Assembly: GCA_951230915.1 (NCBI GenBank) | Contig: OX579636.1 | Coordinates: forward strand, 26,533,567 to 26,597,566 | Origin: Antitrichia curtipendula | Taxonomy: Eukaryota; Streptophyta; Bryopsida; Hypnales; Leucodontaceae | DNA: 64,000 nt | Direction: 5' to 3' | Shown: positions 1-10,918 of the stretch, one piece after another | How positions within the stretch are numbered: the stretch's first letter is position 1 | Layout: the number at the start of each line of letters is the position of its first letter | Notes under the pieces: model-generated | Told to the model about the DNA's origin: nothing | The model's input: only the letters and a program-made list of their open reading frames with translations | Databases searched by the model: none | Program-made: the position numbers and the translations under genes

Positions 1-3000
1 AAGTCAAGTTGTTGTAATTCCTTAAATGCTGGCAAGCAAATTTTATTCCATATGTGGGCCACTAAGTATTTGATGGATGACGGAGAATCCTTCTCTGTAG
101 GACAGAAGTGCATATGTTCATTCTTGGAATTTTGTGTAAAAAGGAGAGGTCTTGCAGAGTAGTTTGACCTTCAATGAGTGTCCTTGATTTTTTTTAAGCA
201 TATGATTCACTCAATACAGAAAAAGGATGGTTTCCATCATGACCAATCCATCCTTCCAAGGTTAAAACCCTATTTTCAATAAGTTTGAACTTTCTATTTT
301 CATCCTTGTGAAATTTGAGGATCCATAAAATTCAAATAGATCACCATATGCAATTATGGAAGTTTAATTCTAGAATTAAATCATACTCTAACAAGACTTT
401 TTAATTGATATGCAAATTTTATCAATCAATTTAACACCTATAGGACCAAATGGTCGTTGAACAACCAATTGAAAATTTAGGGAGATTCCTAAGAAGTCAA
501 TTTTGAATGGATCTTTTTGAATTTTTGATACAATTTGTGAATATGTATCACATGGTTGGGTTTATAATTTTTTCCAATTAGATGTCTAGATCAAGAGTTT
601 GGTTGCCTAAGTTTTTTGGGTAGTTTAAGCAGTTCATGAAAAATCATCTCTTACTTTTTGAAATTTTGCAAGCATGTAATTCACATGATGTAGAATGCAG
701 TTGTCAAAATAATACACAATGTAGTGCAAAGATCTCACTCTAATAGAAGCTGAAGTCTGTTGATTCTATCAAACAACATTAGAAAGAAAAATTCTTCTAA
801 CTTCAAAGATTAAAATCTTAAAATCTTGAGGGTCAAAAGTTATGGAAATTTTCCACATATTCCTACTATAGTCTAGTTTACTTTTGTATGCTTTAATTTT
901 TTTGGAATCTTTTTTTTCTCGTTGGCCTAAAAAGTGATAGTTTTTGACAATTTTTGTCCAAAAATTATTCCAAATCTGTAGTAGTTAATTATTCATTACG
1001 GACCTTTTCCCAAAAAAATTGTCTAAAGATCTTGAACTTCTATTCATAATGGATATGCTTCTTTGACTTCTAACAATATTACTAGGATTGTAAACTAAAG
1101 TCATGTTATATGCAACCTATTTAATCTAGAGTTTATCCAATTTCATTGCAATTTGGAGTGATATGCAAAATTTCACTAAACATATTTCTTGAAATCAACA
1201 ACTTATTTCATATGGACCAATAAGATTATTCTCATATCTTCCCATAAATATTGATATCTAAGTATGCTCTTGGTCAAAATATTCATCTATTGCAGAAAAT
1301 TATAATGTTGAGTAAGTAGTTAGTATGGGTGACAAAAAATATAATTTTTATTATAGTTTTACCAAATTTTATATTGATCAGTCTTATCCAATCTTGAACA
1401 ATTTAAATATTAGCCATAACTTCAACAAAGAGTCACAGTATGAAAGGCTTTGTCCTTGTAGCACTTGCTTGCTTTTCGAGTACCATTCTGCTCATACTAA
1501 CTCACAATATCTTTTGTCAATGCAGAGCCTTGTCTGCTTTGGTTGCTAGCCAATAAAATTTATGATTCTTGAATGAAGTACCTCATTATATGCTTATATC
1601 TATATAGATGATTGTTCACTAATATTCCACAATTCAGTAGAAAAACAAATTTTATTCATGATGGCAAAGTTACTCTCTATTTGAAATCATGTTAGATGAT
1701 TTGTGTTTTGGAAGAGATGTATTTAATTATGTTACATTTGAGTGACAAAGAAAAAGTGAATTTATAAGCCTACCTAAAGTTGTGAAATTATAGTAATTCT
1801 TTTTTTTAATCTTTAAAATTCATTCAAATAGTAATTTGAGTTAATAAGTAGTAATTGGATTTATCGCAACTATTATTTTTCTTCATTTTTTGACTAATTG
1901 GTGTATATTTGAATTGAGGAATTAGACATCATGTGATTGAATATTTTGTCTTTCTTTCATGAATTAAAAATTATACCTAGAACCAAGTTCTATGTAAATA
2001 TGTAAACAAGAGATTTTTCATTTATATACTTTGAATTCTTTGCAAGTACATTATGTTTTGCTCTTTTCTAATTTACCACAAGAGCATTCTACAACAATCA
2101 TTGCCAACAAGTTGCTCCACAATATACTCTGGCGTGAATATAGTGTAAAATTTATATAGTATGGAGATTTTAGAATATAGTATAGAACATCATGTTGGCA
2201 ATTATTGTTGTTGTACTTTAATGATTTGTTGACAAATTTGAGCATTTGAGATGAAGTTGAATATTAACTAGACTAAAATCATTGATTTTTAGAGGACCAT
2301 ACATGCAATGAGCATAGGAAGGAGAAACACACTAAGAGTGCTAAATATACACCTCACAAAGCAAATTTCAAGAAAATTATTAAATTTGGAGATGATTTTT
2401 GGCCATTCAAAGTCAATGTTTTACCAATTAGATAATGGAATTATAAATTTATATATCATCCAACTATAATTATAACTTAAAATTTGCAATTCAATTTTTT
2501 ATTTCTTTCAAATGAATACTTTAATGTGTAAATATTGTATGTCAAAATTAAAAAAGGAAAAAAAAATGCATATATTTATTAGTTTGCAGTAGTTTCAAAT
2601 GAAATTAAATGGTATGAGGGCATAAAATTTTATTTTAATGAATTCCCATATTTTTAACAAAATCTACAAAATGTATTCTTTAATTAAACTTCCTTCCATT
2701 TGAAATTTTAATTTAATGTATTTGAAGAAATTTAACATCTTCAATTTTTTGAATGCATATTAGTATTGACATTTGAAAAAGGCTAGAAGTTTGTTGAATT
2801 CTCTAATTTTTATAGTTGTAAAGATGCAAATGAAAATTTTGAACATAAGGTTAATACTGTATTTGTGGACTACTTTAAGATGTTACTGTAAATCAACATG
2901 AACTTTCTATGACCTTGTATTACAATAAAAAAACTAAAACCATCTAAATACTTGAAATTGAAGCATTTTTTCTAGCCTAATTTCATTTAGAATGGAAAAG

Positions 3001-3099
3001 AAAGAGAGTCAAAATGATCATTTCAAATAAAATGTATTTTAAGTACTTTGAAGTACATTTGGATTTGTAAACATTGATACACTTTAGTTTGCTTCTACC
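1..3099. other. AT-rich intergenic DNA
   Basis: I see no gene here. Open frames are short, low in complexity and rich in Phe, Ile, Asn and Lys, as expected by chance in AT-rich DNA. No paired inverted repeat or tandem array was recognised by eye. The stretch ends exactly at the TTAA that flanks the piggyBac element. Confidence 0.6.
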
Positions 3100-3118
3100 T
3101 TAACCCCTTTTGCACTTT
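3100..3118. repeat. Left TTAA duplication and terminal inverted repeat of piggyBac
   Basis: TTAA (3100-3103) is followed by CCCCTTTTGCACTTT. The right end in reverse complement reads TTAACCCCTTTTGCAGTTT, so 18 of 19 positions agree. The CCC start next to TTAA is the usual piggyBac terminus. Confidence 0.93.
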
Positions 3119-4056
3119 GGCAGGTGAGATACGGGTTGGGTATAGAAGCCCTTGGGGCGTACATTTCTCCAAAAGTGGACGTCAGGTTGGAGCTTTAGGC
3201 CCATATTTTTCGTGACTACAAAATTCATTACAATTATGATACCCTGAAATTCTCACAAGATTTGGAGCAGCGGAAGTATTTAAAACAAAATGGAGTATGA
3301 ACTTCGTGTTTAGCGAAGGGAAAAAAGTAGAAAACCTAGAATTGGGAGTACACTAGGGGGGCTCCTGTACACAGACGGTCCACATTTCGGTCCTATGTAG
3401 ACTAAGTCCTTCCTTGTAGTACAATGGGCTGCCGGTGTGTAGGTGAATTAGATACCGTTTCTTCCGGTTTAGGGCCGCAGGTACACGCAGTTCCTCCCCG
3501 TGCGCTGTCCACGCTGGCCCAATCACAAATAATTTAGACTTAAAAAATGTTGTACTTGTGTCTGCTGAAGTCGTTTGCTGGGAAGCGGTTACCTGAAGTG
3601 GCACACAGCACCTCCTATGGCCGCCCAAGATACAACAATATTTTTGGAAGATTGCCAGATCAATTTATCAAACCACCAATAAATGCACTTCCTCTCATAC
3701 TCCTCATGTCACTGAACTTCAATTGTCATTCACTCCATCCACATAACGGGAAGGCAGATCACAAAAGATTTCGAAGGTAATGAAACTACTAATCCTGAGA
3801 TATTGAAGAACTAAGCCTGAGATATTGTAGATTTCCTCCATCTTTACAGAAGGGGACTCAAACGTCTTCGTTGCAACGGGGTGACACTGGGTTGCTTCCT
3901 TCCTGTGCACTACATAAGCTTCCCTCCCGACCTGCACATTGTGCTTCTTCCATTCTCACCACGACCCTGTCTGTGCACACAACATACGCTTCTACCGCCT
4001 AGTCGCTTTACAGTACTCTCGCTAGTTCTCAGTAAACTCGTGAAGACTCCGAAGTC
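3119..4056. other. Left subterminal region of piggyBac, no recognised gene
   Basis: This GC-richer DNA lies between the left terminus and the B3 gene. It may hold the promoter and leader of the plus-strand B3 gene. Short frames on both strands (for example 3547-3780 plus and 3353-3628 minus) overlap each other and resemble nothing I recognise. Confidence 0.4.
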
Positions 4057-4525
4057 ATGGAAACCTATAAGGATGTAGCACGGAAGCAATACGGGTTCTA
4101 CAGCGACGACTTCTGCTTCGTCAAGGTCTTGAAGAAGACCTCCTTCGCCTCGATGGTGAGACTCGCTTCCGAACTCCGTCGTTGTAGTTTGCACTTCCGC
4201 TGGTTTTGTTCATCTCTCTAGCGCCAGTACTCACTGCCGGTCTTGAATTGCGCAGACTGTTCCTTACTGGTTTGCAAAATCCCACGGAGACAAGTTCATT
4301 GGCACAGTCATGCTGGGCTACGGGGAAGGCAGACGAGACTGGGAGGTGAAATGTAAAGCATACACCCCCCCCCCGAACTACAGACAAGTATATTTCACAA
4401 CCGGTTTCAGCGAGTTCTGCAACATGTACAACTTGCAGCTTGGTGACCGACTAACCTTCAAATTGATCAGCGACGGTTGCTTCAACGTCACGCGCGCCGA
4501 GGACACTTCTACATCGGCAGCGTAG
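4057..4525 (+). CDS. B3 DNA-binding domain protein carried inside the piggyBac element
   Basis: A two-exon model gives a 122-residue protein: exon 4057-4155, phase-0 intron of 100 bp with GTGAGA donor at 4156 and GCGCAG acceptor ending at 4255, exon 4256-4525. The product reads as one B3 fold from about residue 18 to 105: an FVKVL first strand, a VPYWFAKSH segment where B3 proteins have IPKKFA, a DWEVKCKAY strand, VYFTTGFSEF where the family has a GW..F motif, then LQLGDRLTFKLI for the usual L..GD...F.L ending. B3 domains are plant-specific DNA-binding modules; this copy resembles the REM-like branch more than RAV or ARF. The intron falls inside the domain and its removal restores the B3 pattern, which argues for real splicing. 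The gene converges on the transposase. It could be captured host sequence or an element-encoded accessory protein. Expression is unknown. Confidence 0.68.
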
Positions 4526-4632
4526 TTCCACACTTGTACACCGGAGGTGGACAACGGGATCAGTACCTGCATTTGACTCTTCCCAAAGTCTGGGTCCACG
4601 CATTCGGGCATGCGAGGTACTCACAGAAGTGA
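4498..4632 (+). pseudogene. Possible continuation of the B3 gene in another frame
   Basis: Just after the B3 stop region a different plus frame stays open to TGA at about 4630 and has protein-like composition, including the stretch LHLTLPKVWVHAFG, which resembles the start of another B3 domain. Reaching it from the upstream frame would need a frameshift or an unseen splice. A possible donor (GAG then GTACTC) lies at about 4616. I read it as a decayed or alternatively spliced continuation. Confidence 0.3.
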
Positions 4633-5940
4633 CCAGAGACTAAGTGAGGACACAACAACTGCAATGACAGAAACGGAGGTTAGCAGTATGATGTAAATTG
4701 TTTAGGCAGGTATTGGAATGAAGTGCGCAAAACGGTTTAAAGCTAGTGCAATGGATACATAGCACTCACCTTAGTTTATGCGCCAAACGCTGAAGTATTC
4801 CGCTTCTTTGGGTCGTTTTTTGGGATGAAGTGCTGCGGTACTGTAACGGCTACTCATCCCTTCTCTGACATAGGTTTAGTATTGGCATACAAGACAAACA
4901 CCTATTACTATAATATAGTTCTCATAACATCTACGGAAGAACAAGAGACCACAAACATCTTGGAAGCTCATATTTTTTAAAGCTTCAGTGAATTTTAGCC
5001 CTACACCTGCATTACTCTTTTCGTTTTGTCATTGTGTACTCACTGCATATGAATCCTTGTACATGCTCATGATGCGTCCAGGTGGTCTCCGATCATAATC
5101 CATGTTCGCTGTAAATAACGATGCAAAACAAATCCGTGTACTTAGAAACTCTCCATGTGATGCATTGGATCTGCGGCACCTGAACCACCATACCCTTGCA
5201 AGAATGACGAGGATGCAAGCATAGGGTTTAGTGCTGCAGTGGGCAATCCTAGATTCGGGTTTAGGAGCAAGAGAAACTGTCCAGTCCATACAACTCAGTC
5301 TAAACGAAGGAAGCACTCTGAACTACACTATGCAAATGGAATCAAGAAAATGAGTTGTACCTTAGGATTGCAGACCCGTATAGAGCAAGCACGATCTTCA
5401 CCTTGTCGGCCCTGACATCAATGATCTTCATGTTCTAAGGCCTTCGACCGCTGCTTTCCCATTCTTGTTATGCTCCGCCAATTGCATCACATAATGGAGG
5501 TGTATGGTTAAAAAAAGACAGTTCGGAAATTGGAAGTCAGGCAGAGATGGATGAGTCTCACTGCAATGGAGATATGTAAATGCCTGTGTCAAAAATTGCA
5601 TGAAATTCGTAAGGAATGAAGTTGAAAAATTGCACGTCAAGTACAGTTTCGTCATCAAAGTTTCTAACCAAAAATGCTGAACTACGTCCACTCTCTACTG
5701 CGGACCCTTACTGATGTACATCTACCGCTCAGCTCCGTGACAGTGCTCAGCACTCACTCCTAGAAGTTAACCACGGCTAAGTCATAGACTATGCCGACCA
5801 CTCCACCGACCGTGACCATGTAAACCACGTGCAGTCCCTCGGTGGAAACCGTCGTTGAAGTCCCCATTCGCTACCCCACCAGGAAACCTCCAAGCCAGTG
5901 CCTGAATGGATCAAGAAATGGGTGTCAGATTCTTCACGTA
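4633..5940. other. Piggybac internal region between the convergent genes
   Basis: No confident gene. Two minus frames (5029-5316 and 5428-5691) are unrecognised. Near 5894-5959 a plus frame encodes a protein-like stretch, VPEWIKKWVSDSSRT, ending at a stop that overlaps the 3' end of the transposase CDS. It could be a terminal exon of the plus-strand gene, but I cannot chain it to the B3 exons. Confidence 0.35.
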
Positions 5941-8900
5941 CTAGGTATTCAATTTAGCATGCTCGGCATAGTAACACCCGGCACGGCACATCCACTTATT
6001 CCCACATGCTTCACAGTACCATCTCTGTAGATGACCACAGACCACACAACTTCTTCTCAACTTCGAGTAAAAAGGAGCGTGGGTCCGTGGCGGTCGCCGG
6101 TGTGCACGACCTCGTGGATGTGCCCTCCTCTGCCGTGCCAAAACAGCATCTGCGATTAGATGCTTTCCTACCGCAATTTTGTATGCCAGATGGGGCATGA
6201 TCCGTAAACCAAGATCTTCCATTTCTTTCGTCCAAGTGACGTAAGCGTTCACCAAGCTCTGATCCACAACAAAGTGGAATAACTTCATCCACCACTTGTG
6301 CGAACGTAACTGGGCAGAGTAGTTTCTGCGCAGATGGTCCGTGACGTCCACACCTCTCATGTACTCCACGTAAGCTTTGTGCATTGGTGACGACGGAACA
6401 ATCAAGTGGCCACGAATACCAGGTATGCGGCGTAACGTTGTCACGCCAAGGGCCCACGGTGCCACTGCCGTACTAAGCAGGGTCACTAGTTTTTTATCCT
6501 GCCAAGAAACGACTCCAATCTGGCGATGAATGTGGGTCCTAATCAGCATGGACCCTTGAACCTCGTTGTCTTGCGCCCGGTAGAGACCAGCAGGTAGATT
6601 CTTACTAGTGCGCCTGACGGTGCCGGTGGCCCAAATTCCATTCACCATGAGCTTGTGAAAAAGATTCACACTTGCAAACAAATTGTCAATCACCAAGTGG
6701 TGACCCCTACCCTTCAAGCCTGAAACCATTCTCTCCACAACATGATAACCTAGTCCATGTGGGCCAGTACCAGTGCCCTCACCAAAGTAGACTTCTATAT
6801 TCCAAACAAACCTGCTTTTAGAACTCGCTAGTAACCAGACTTTTATCCCAAATCTAACGGGCTTATCAGTCATGAATTGTCTGATGAAGTAGTAACGCCC
6901 TTTATACGGTATGACGCACTCATCGACAGTGATTTCTCTATCTAAATTGTAGATATTCTGGGACACCATACCAAAGTGCTCTATAAGCCACCTGGTTTTT
7001 GCTATCCGGTCAAAACGAGGATGATCCACGTTGTGCACTACCTGGCTATTGTCCACGAGATGCAGGCAACTAAGAATTTGTTGAAACCGAGGCAAAGTCA
7101 TTACCTCGGCTATAACCTCGCAATACAAGAGGTTTTCACTCTTCATCCAGTACTGTCTTATACCAGGTAGTTTCTTGCACCCCATTAGTATGCAAATACC
7201 TATCCAACCGCGAATCTCTGAGCGGTCTACGTAAACCCATGAAGCTCCTCCCTTAGTTCGTGGCAGTTCATTCGGCTTATGGGGCAATAAAGCTCGAGCA
7301 TACCTATTGGTTTCTACAACTACCCGATCTAAAGTGTCATCTGTCCAATACAGGTTGAACACCTGTTCTGGCTGTGGGATACCTACTTTTAGAGGACACT
7401 TTAGTCCGGGAGGAGGGCCGCTGAAGTTGACTCGACTCCCAATGAATTCGACACTATCTGAATTCCAGGACGACTTCTTGTAGTAAGCGGCCAGTTCGTC
7501 TACCTCCATCTCCCACGGAGTGAACGCCTCGGGCCGCATGCACCAGTGCGTCAGACCGTCATCATTCTGGAAGGATTCGTCTACTACATCTAAGTCAATA
7601 TCGGAGTCACCACTTTCGACAGCATCTTCGTAAGCGGGAATCCAGTCCCGATCACTAGAGTCCACATCTTCATTTCGAAGTGGTAGATCCTCATCTACAT
7701 CATCGAACCCACTCCCTACATCGTCAAAAAGCATGTAATCTGGTAGGCTGACCCTTACCTTAGGGAAAGTTGTGCGTGCAATGGAATCTTGAGTGCCTTC
7801 AAGTCCCTCCACGTCCGAGGGGACCTCGAAATCCGCTATCGGGTGACCATGCGGCTCCGGCGCTTCTCTGGGATGTTGCATGTTGTCAAGAACATGCTTA
7901 GTGAAGCCCCCGCCTATGGTCCCTCCGACTAATTCCGTGGCTACCCCATCGCCATTGCCGCTCAACCATCCTGGTCCTCCTTCTTCCAGTAGCACTCCGA
8001 AATCTTCGAGGAGTTCGGTCTCTGGTATAGCAGGGACAAGGGCAGCTTCGCTTCTTGCCAAGCCATGTTGGGTCTTTGCCCACCCGTAGCCGTGTCCACA
8101 CTCGCTACCCATAGCGCCTGAGTCGCTTGTAACAACGTTGTGTACTTGATTCTCGTCCAAGTGATACTCATTGGGGAAGCCGCCTAATTCACAGACCACC
8201 TTCTTGCGCCCCGTCCCGAGGTCCACCCCTTCGCCCACAACATGTCCTTGTGTCCAGGTTGGAGTGTACCTAGTGTGGAAGGATGATTCTGACAAGAATC
8301 GGTTAGGAACGAGTACCGCCCACCCTGCTCTAGCAGCACTCCAGTCGCCATAAGTGCTGCGTAGGTGTGCAGGTACTTCACCAATGACAAGTGGTTTCGG
8401 CAGCTGCAACGTTCCACCGGGATGTGTACTACCGAAGCCAGTGGCTTTGTTGATCGGGTCGGTAGACCTCCAAGCCTTCTCTCTGAAAACTGTCTCCCAT
8501 AGATTCACATTCATAGTCTCCATGCTGCCGACAGTGTGCTGCAATTCAGGCGCCATGCTTTCATTGAAAAGGTCGTTGTCTTCTTCTTGAAATTGGGAGA
8601 GAACTTCTCGGATGTAGGCATCGTTCTGTCGTTGTTGGTCGTATTGCAGGAAGACAGCCGCCTTCGCCCGTGTGACGACACCCCCGGTGAGGTTTGGGAT
8701 GACCGGGGAAGGAACCCACTGCCGTGGCTTCTTCTCTTTGGTGACGACCCCTTTTTCCTTCTGGTCCCTCGTCCATCTACCGTTCCTCCCCCTTGCTGCA
8801 CATTACAAAGCAATTTGAAACATATTGATTAGTCTGCGTTTCACGAATTCAACACATACGTGAAAATTAGAAATACAGACAGAAACAAGTTCCTGCTACG

Positions 8901-10410
8901 TACGTCTTTCCCATGGTGTGGAGTCACGTGGAGGAGGTCCGATGTCATTCGGCGAATTCGGACTTGGCATTGGCGTTAGCTGGAGGAATTCGCCAGCTGC
9001 ATGCGATGGCGTCCGCCCCTTCGACGTCCGCCCCTTCCGAGGCTTTTTCAACAGTAGGGTGAGTGACGCTCCCTCCATATGGGCTTCCCGTACTTCTTGT
9101 AGTGGGGGACCCTTCTTTGCAGTTGCTTTGCGGACCCTCTTCTTCTTCGCTTGAAGGTTGACATTGTCGGACCGAACTTCAATTACTGGCTGGTTGTTGG
9201 TGAGTGCACCATCAGTGACCTGAAGCATGCAGTAAGAGAGTGAACAACAGCATTCCATTGACTGCACTGTAATCAAATTGTTTGATTGTTAACGAGGGAG
9301 CCATCGAAGTTGAAGTCTGCCTAAATTCCACAGAATAGTTCTCGTTCAAAATTTTGAAACTATCGTGGACCATTACCTTCTTCAATCTGGGCTTCTGAGC
9401 TGGCTTTGGGATTTCAGTCGCGGGAGCATTCTCCTGGTTTAGCACGACCATGAGTGGTGGCTCATCGTGGAGGAATTCTGGTCCATCCCTGTCCTGCAAC
9501 AGCCAAAAACAAAACATTTGTCAGCATGAGCTTGTACAATCGAATTGTATAAGCGAGGGAAGCCACATAGAAGAACAGCAGAGCTCCATGTTGGAACTTC
9601 ATACTCAATACAGGCACCACTAATGCACAGTACAAACCCTAAAGAAAGTCGTCTAAAACGAATGGGTGCACCAATGTAGTGAGCACCCTGAACGGAGCTT
9701 AGGTCAGGAACCCTAAATCCCATAGAGACCCTGAATCGCCACGAAAAATCCCAGACATGGACTGGAATTGATCCCACGGAAATTTGACCAGCTGTATATT
9801 GAGCACAATCTTCCTCTTCTTCGTAGGCTGTGGAGACACTCGTTCCATGCAACGTAATGGTAAGGGATTCTGCATTGTCGTCGTGCGTGACCCCTCAACC
9901 CTAAAACCAGATGGAAATTACTTTCAATGCATGCAGACAAATGCACATTCTCGTGACATTGTAGGTTCATGCGCCTAAAGCCTTTACCCATGTTCTCAAA
10001 TGTTCTGTATAGCAATATGCAGAACATTGCATTGTTGCCAGCATCCAAAACTGTAAACCATCTTCAAAGCATATGAATTTCGAATTACCTGTACCGATGA
10101 CTGCATGTTCTTTGTGGGGTCGGCGAAACATGGTCGCGATCGGGCGAGTTTCTTCATCCTCTCCGAAATTGCTTTGAGAAATCTCCTCGCATTGCCAAAA
10201 CCGCACGAAACAGACTGGCCCCAACCTGGCTTGGCACTCCGTCAATCGCTGAATTGAAAGGAGACATTCAATAGTCCCGACCACGATAGAAACTAACTCC
10301 AACTCCAGGACTCCACCTTCGACGACACTGCTTGACTTCACACCCTGTTTATACTCCCAGGCGGCAACGTCCAGCTCCATTGCAGCCTCTCCCGCCTTGC
10401 CTAAATTCAA
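5941..10410 (-). CDS. piggyBac transposase (DDE_Tnp_1_7 family), five-exon model with long N-terminal extension
   Basis: The last exon holds an 871-residue open frame from an ATG at 8556 to the stop at 5941. Numbered from that Met, the DDE_Tnp_1_7 core runs from about 395 to 795. The three catalytic aspartates are D545 (TVDECVIPYKGR), D624 (LVIDNLFAS) and D737 (GVDVTDHL). A C-terminal cysteine-rich domain follows (C837, C840, C848, C851, C857, C861, H866). The family cuts and pastes at TTAA. The frame stays open upstream to an acceptor at 8796, and phases join cleanly to further exons: 10410-10089 (phase 1), 9869 to about 9712 or 9730 (donor uncertain), 9493-9377 (AAG/GTAATG donor), 9219-8904 (phase 1), then 8795-5941. 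This predicts about 1,250 residues. The extension has a basic KKKRVRK tract, a likely nuclear signal, and an acidic region precedes the core. Exon 1 alone encodes 107 residues of unknown fold. The core is certain; the 5' exons are inferred. Confidence 0.85.
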
Positions 10411-10899
10411 ACCCCAGCCCGTCTACAATGCAGTCACAATCTCTTGGCGGCCACCTTCGGATTGCTTCCAGATTCGTTTGCTTGAAACAAAAATATAAAA
10501 CTCCCCGATTGTCTTCCCAAACCAGCTGAAGAAGGAGTTGGTGCAGAATCCAAGAAAACGTCTCCGTCGTCCGGGTCGTGACGAGAAGTACCCCAACTGC
10601 CAGTCAGCGGCTAAGGCCGGTGCGCGTGACGTGTGCAGGATACGTACAGCCCCCCCCCCCCCCCCCCCGTAATTACCCTAAAGCCTACTGAACCCAGTCT
10701 GCGTATTTCCTCAAATACGCCTAAACCTCTGTTCTACTGGGCATGGACGGCTCATTCTGTGCCCTACATTTTTTTTCTTAGCTCGGATAAATTCTATGGA
10801 TCTGTGCCCCCAATATTGTAGTTGGGGTTGAGTACAATTGGAGCCCTACACCTACACTAAATCCTGAAAGTTCCCAAACCGTAGGCCAAAAATGGCAGG
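10411..10899. promoter_or_regulatory. Right subterminal region of piggyBac, presumed transposase promoter
   Basis: This lies upstream of the first inferred transposase ATG (10410, minus strand) and inside the right terminus. It includes an 18-base run of C at about 10650-10668. I see no confident TATA element. The promoter role is inferred from position only. Confidence 0.35.
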
Positions 10900-10918
10900 A
10901 AACTGCAAAAGGGGTTAA
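10900..10918. repeat. Right terminal inverted repeat and TTAA duplication of piggyBac
   Basis: TGCAAAAGGGG followed by TTAA (10915-10918) is the inverted counterpart of the left end at 3100-3118. Confidence 0.93.

Larger units (their letters stand above)
3104..10914 (-). mobile_element. Complete piggyBac-type DNA transposon (about 7.8 kb)
   Basis: The element is flanked by TTAA at 3100-3103 and 10915-10918, the signature target duplication of piggyBac elements. Its termini are inverted copies: inward from each TTAA both ends read CCCCTTTTGCA, then C or G, then TTT. It contains an uninterrupted DDD transposase on the minus strand and a B3-domain gene on the plus strand. GC content is clearly above that of both flanks, so the boundaries are also visible as composition steps. 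At 7.8 kb it is much longer than the classical insect element (about 2.5 kb). Intact termini, TTAA duplication and open transposase suggest recent activity; this is an inference. Confidence 0.93.

Noticed and set aside
6011..6457. 148-residue minus frame inside the transposase
   Set aside because: It is a shadow in another frame of the transposase coding sequence.
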